Assembly (NCBI RefSeq): GCF_004345705.1 | Contig: NZ_SLWV01000055.1 | Location: 1 to 6,141, forward strand | Length of the DNA: 6,141 nt | From: Marinisporobacter balticus | Lineage (GTDB): Bacteria > Bacillota > Clostridia > Peptostreptococcales > Thermotaleaceae | Direction of reading: 5' to 3' | Shown here: positions 6,053-6,141 of the stretch, piece after piece | How positions within the stretch are numbered: the stretch's first letter is position 1 | How the letters are laid out: every line of letters begins with the position of its first letter | Notes under the pieces: model-generated | Seen by the model: the letters and a program-made list of their open reading frames with translations, nothing else | Database searches by the model: none | Told to the model about the DNA's origin: nothing | Position numbers and translations under genes: made by a program

Positions 6053-6141
6053 TGTACCCTTTGTCAAGGACAATTTAAAAAAGCCTATGCTACATTAAGA
6101 AGATGATTTCTGTATTGAACAGGAGTCATCTTTTTTAGATC
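6053..6141 (-). mobile_element. End of an IS3-family (IS150-like) insertion sequence, continuing past the window
   Basis: The transposase-distal end of an insertion sequence. The terminal repeat appears to begin with TG at 6053 (TGTACCCTTTGTCAAGGACA, 6053-6072). The last codons of an IS3-family transposase lie just inside it, stop codon about 13 bp from the repeat. The other end and any target-site duplication lie outside the window or cannot be verified here. The exact edge is inferred from the TG...CA rule of the family. Confidence 0.78.
6085..6141 (-). CDS. IS3-family transposase OrfB, C-terminal 18 codons only
   Basis: The frame enters from the window edge and ends at TAG (6087-6085), reading DLKKMTPVQYRNHLLNVA. 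The KMTPVQYRxHLL pattern is the well-known C-terminus of IS3-family integrase-core (DDE, rve) transposases, such as the IS150 group, where MSPVQYR is typical. The catalytic domain is outside the window, so whether the transposase is intact cannot be judged. Confidence 0.88.
   Translation of the reverse strand, partial: DLKKMTPVQYRNHLLNVA

Overview
The window is AT-rich DNA, most likely from an endospore-forming member of the Clostridia (Firmicutes). Strong AGGAGG-type ribosome binding sites and the gene content (YIEGIA protein with its small partner, DUF512/radical-SAM protein, der, gpsA) match a core block that in such genomes usually lies just upstream of spoIVA. No species can be named from the sequence alone.

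Layout. Nearly everything reads on the minus strand, so transcription runs from high to low coordinates. At the far right (6053-6141) is the end of an IS3-family insertion sequence: the last 18 codons of its transposase and the terminal TG...CA repeat. Next comes a stand-alone HAD-type 5'-nucleotidase gene (5327-5923), which ends in a perfect bidirectional terminator (5291-5322). A tiny plus-strand gene (5162-5254, 30 aa, TTG start) converges on the same terminator. Upstream of it are a plausible promoter and four hexamers phased at 11 bp that resemble a PhoP box. Then comes the minus-strand block: YIEGIA membrane protein (4042-4977), its 64-aa 'capping complex' partner overlapping by one base (3848-4042), a promoter with a dyad (3803-3842), the PDZ/radical-SAM DUF512 protein (2410-3729), the ribosome-assembly GTPase Der (1068-2390), a 168-bp gap, and GpsA (1-899), cut by the window edge.

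How the genes fit together. YIEGIA and its partner are translationally coupled and probably form one membrane complex linked to spore envelope formation. The DUF512 protein and Der lie 19 bp apart and are surely co-transcribed. Der matures the 50S ribosomal subunit and GpsA makes sn-glycerol-3-phosphate for phospholipids. plsY, the acyltransferase gene often found between der and gpsA in Clostridia, is absent here.

The least explained part is 5041-5326: the phased repeats, promoter, unrecognised micro-gene and shared terminator. I found no CRISPR array, tRNA, rRNA, defence system or intact mobile element. Most of the window is conserved chromosomal core.
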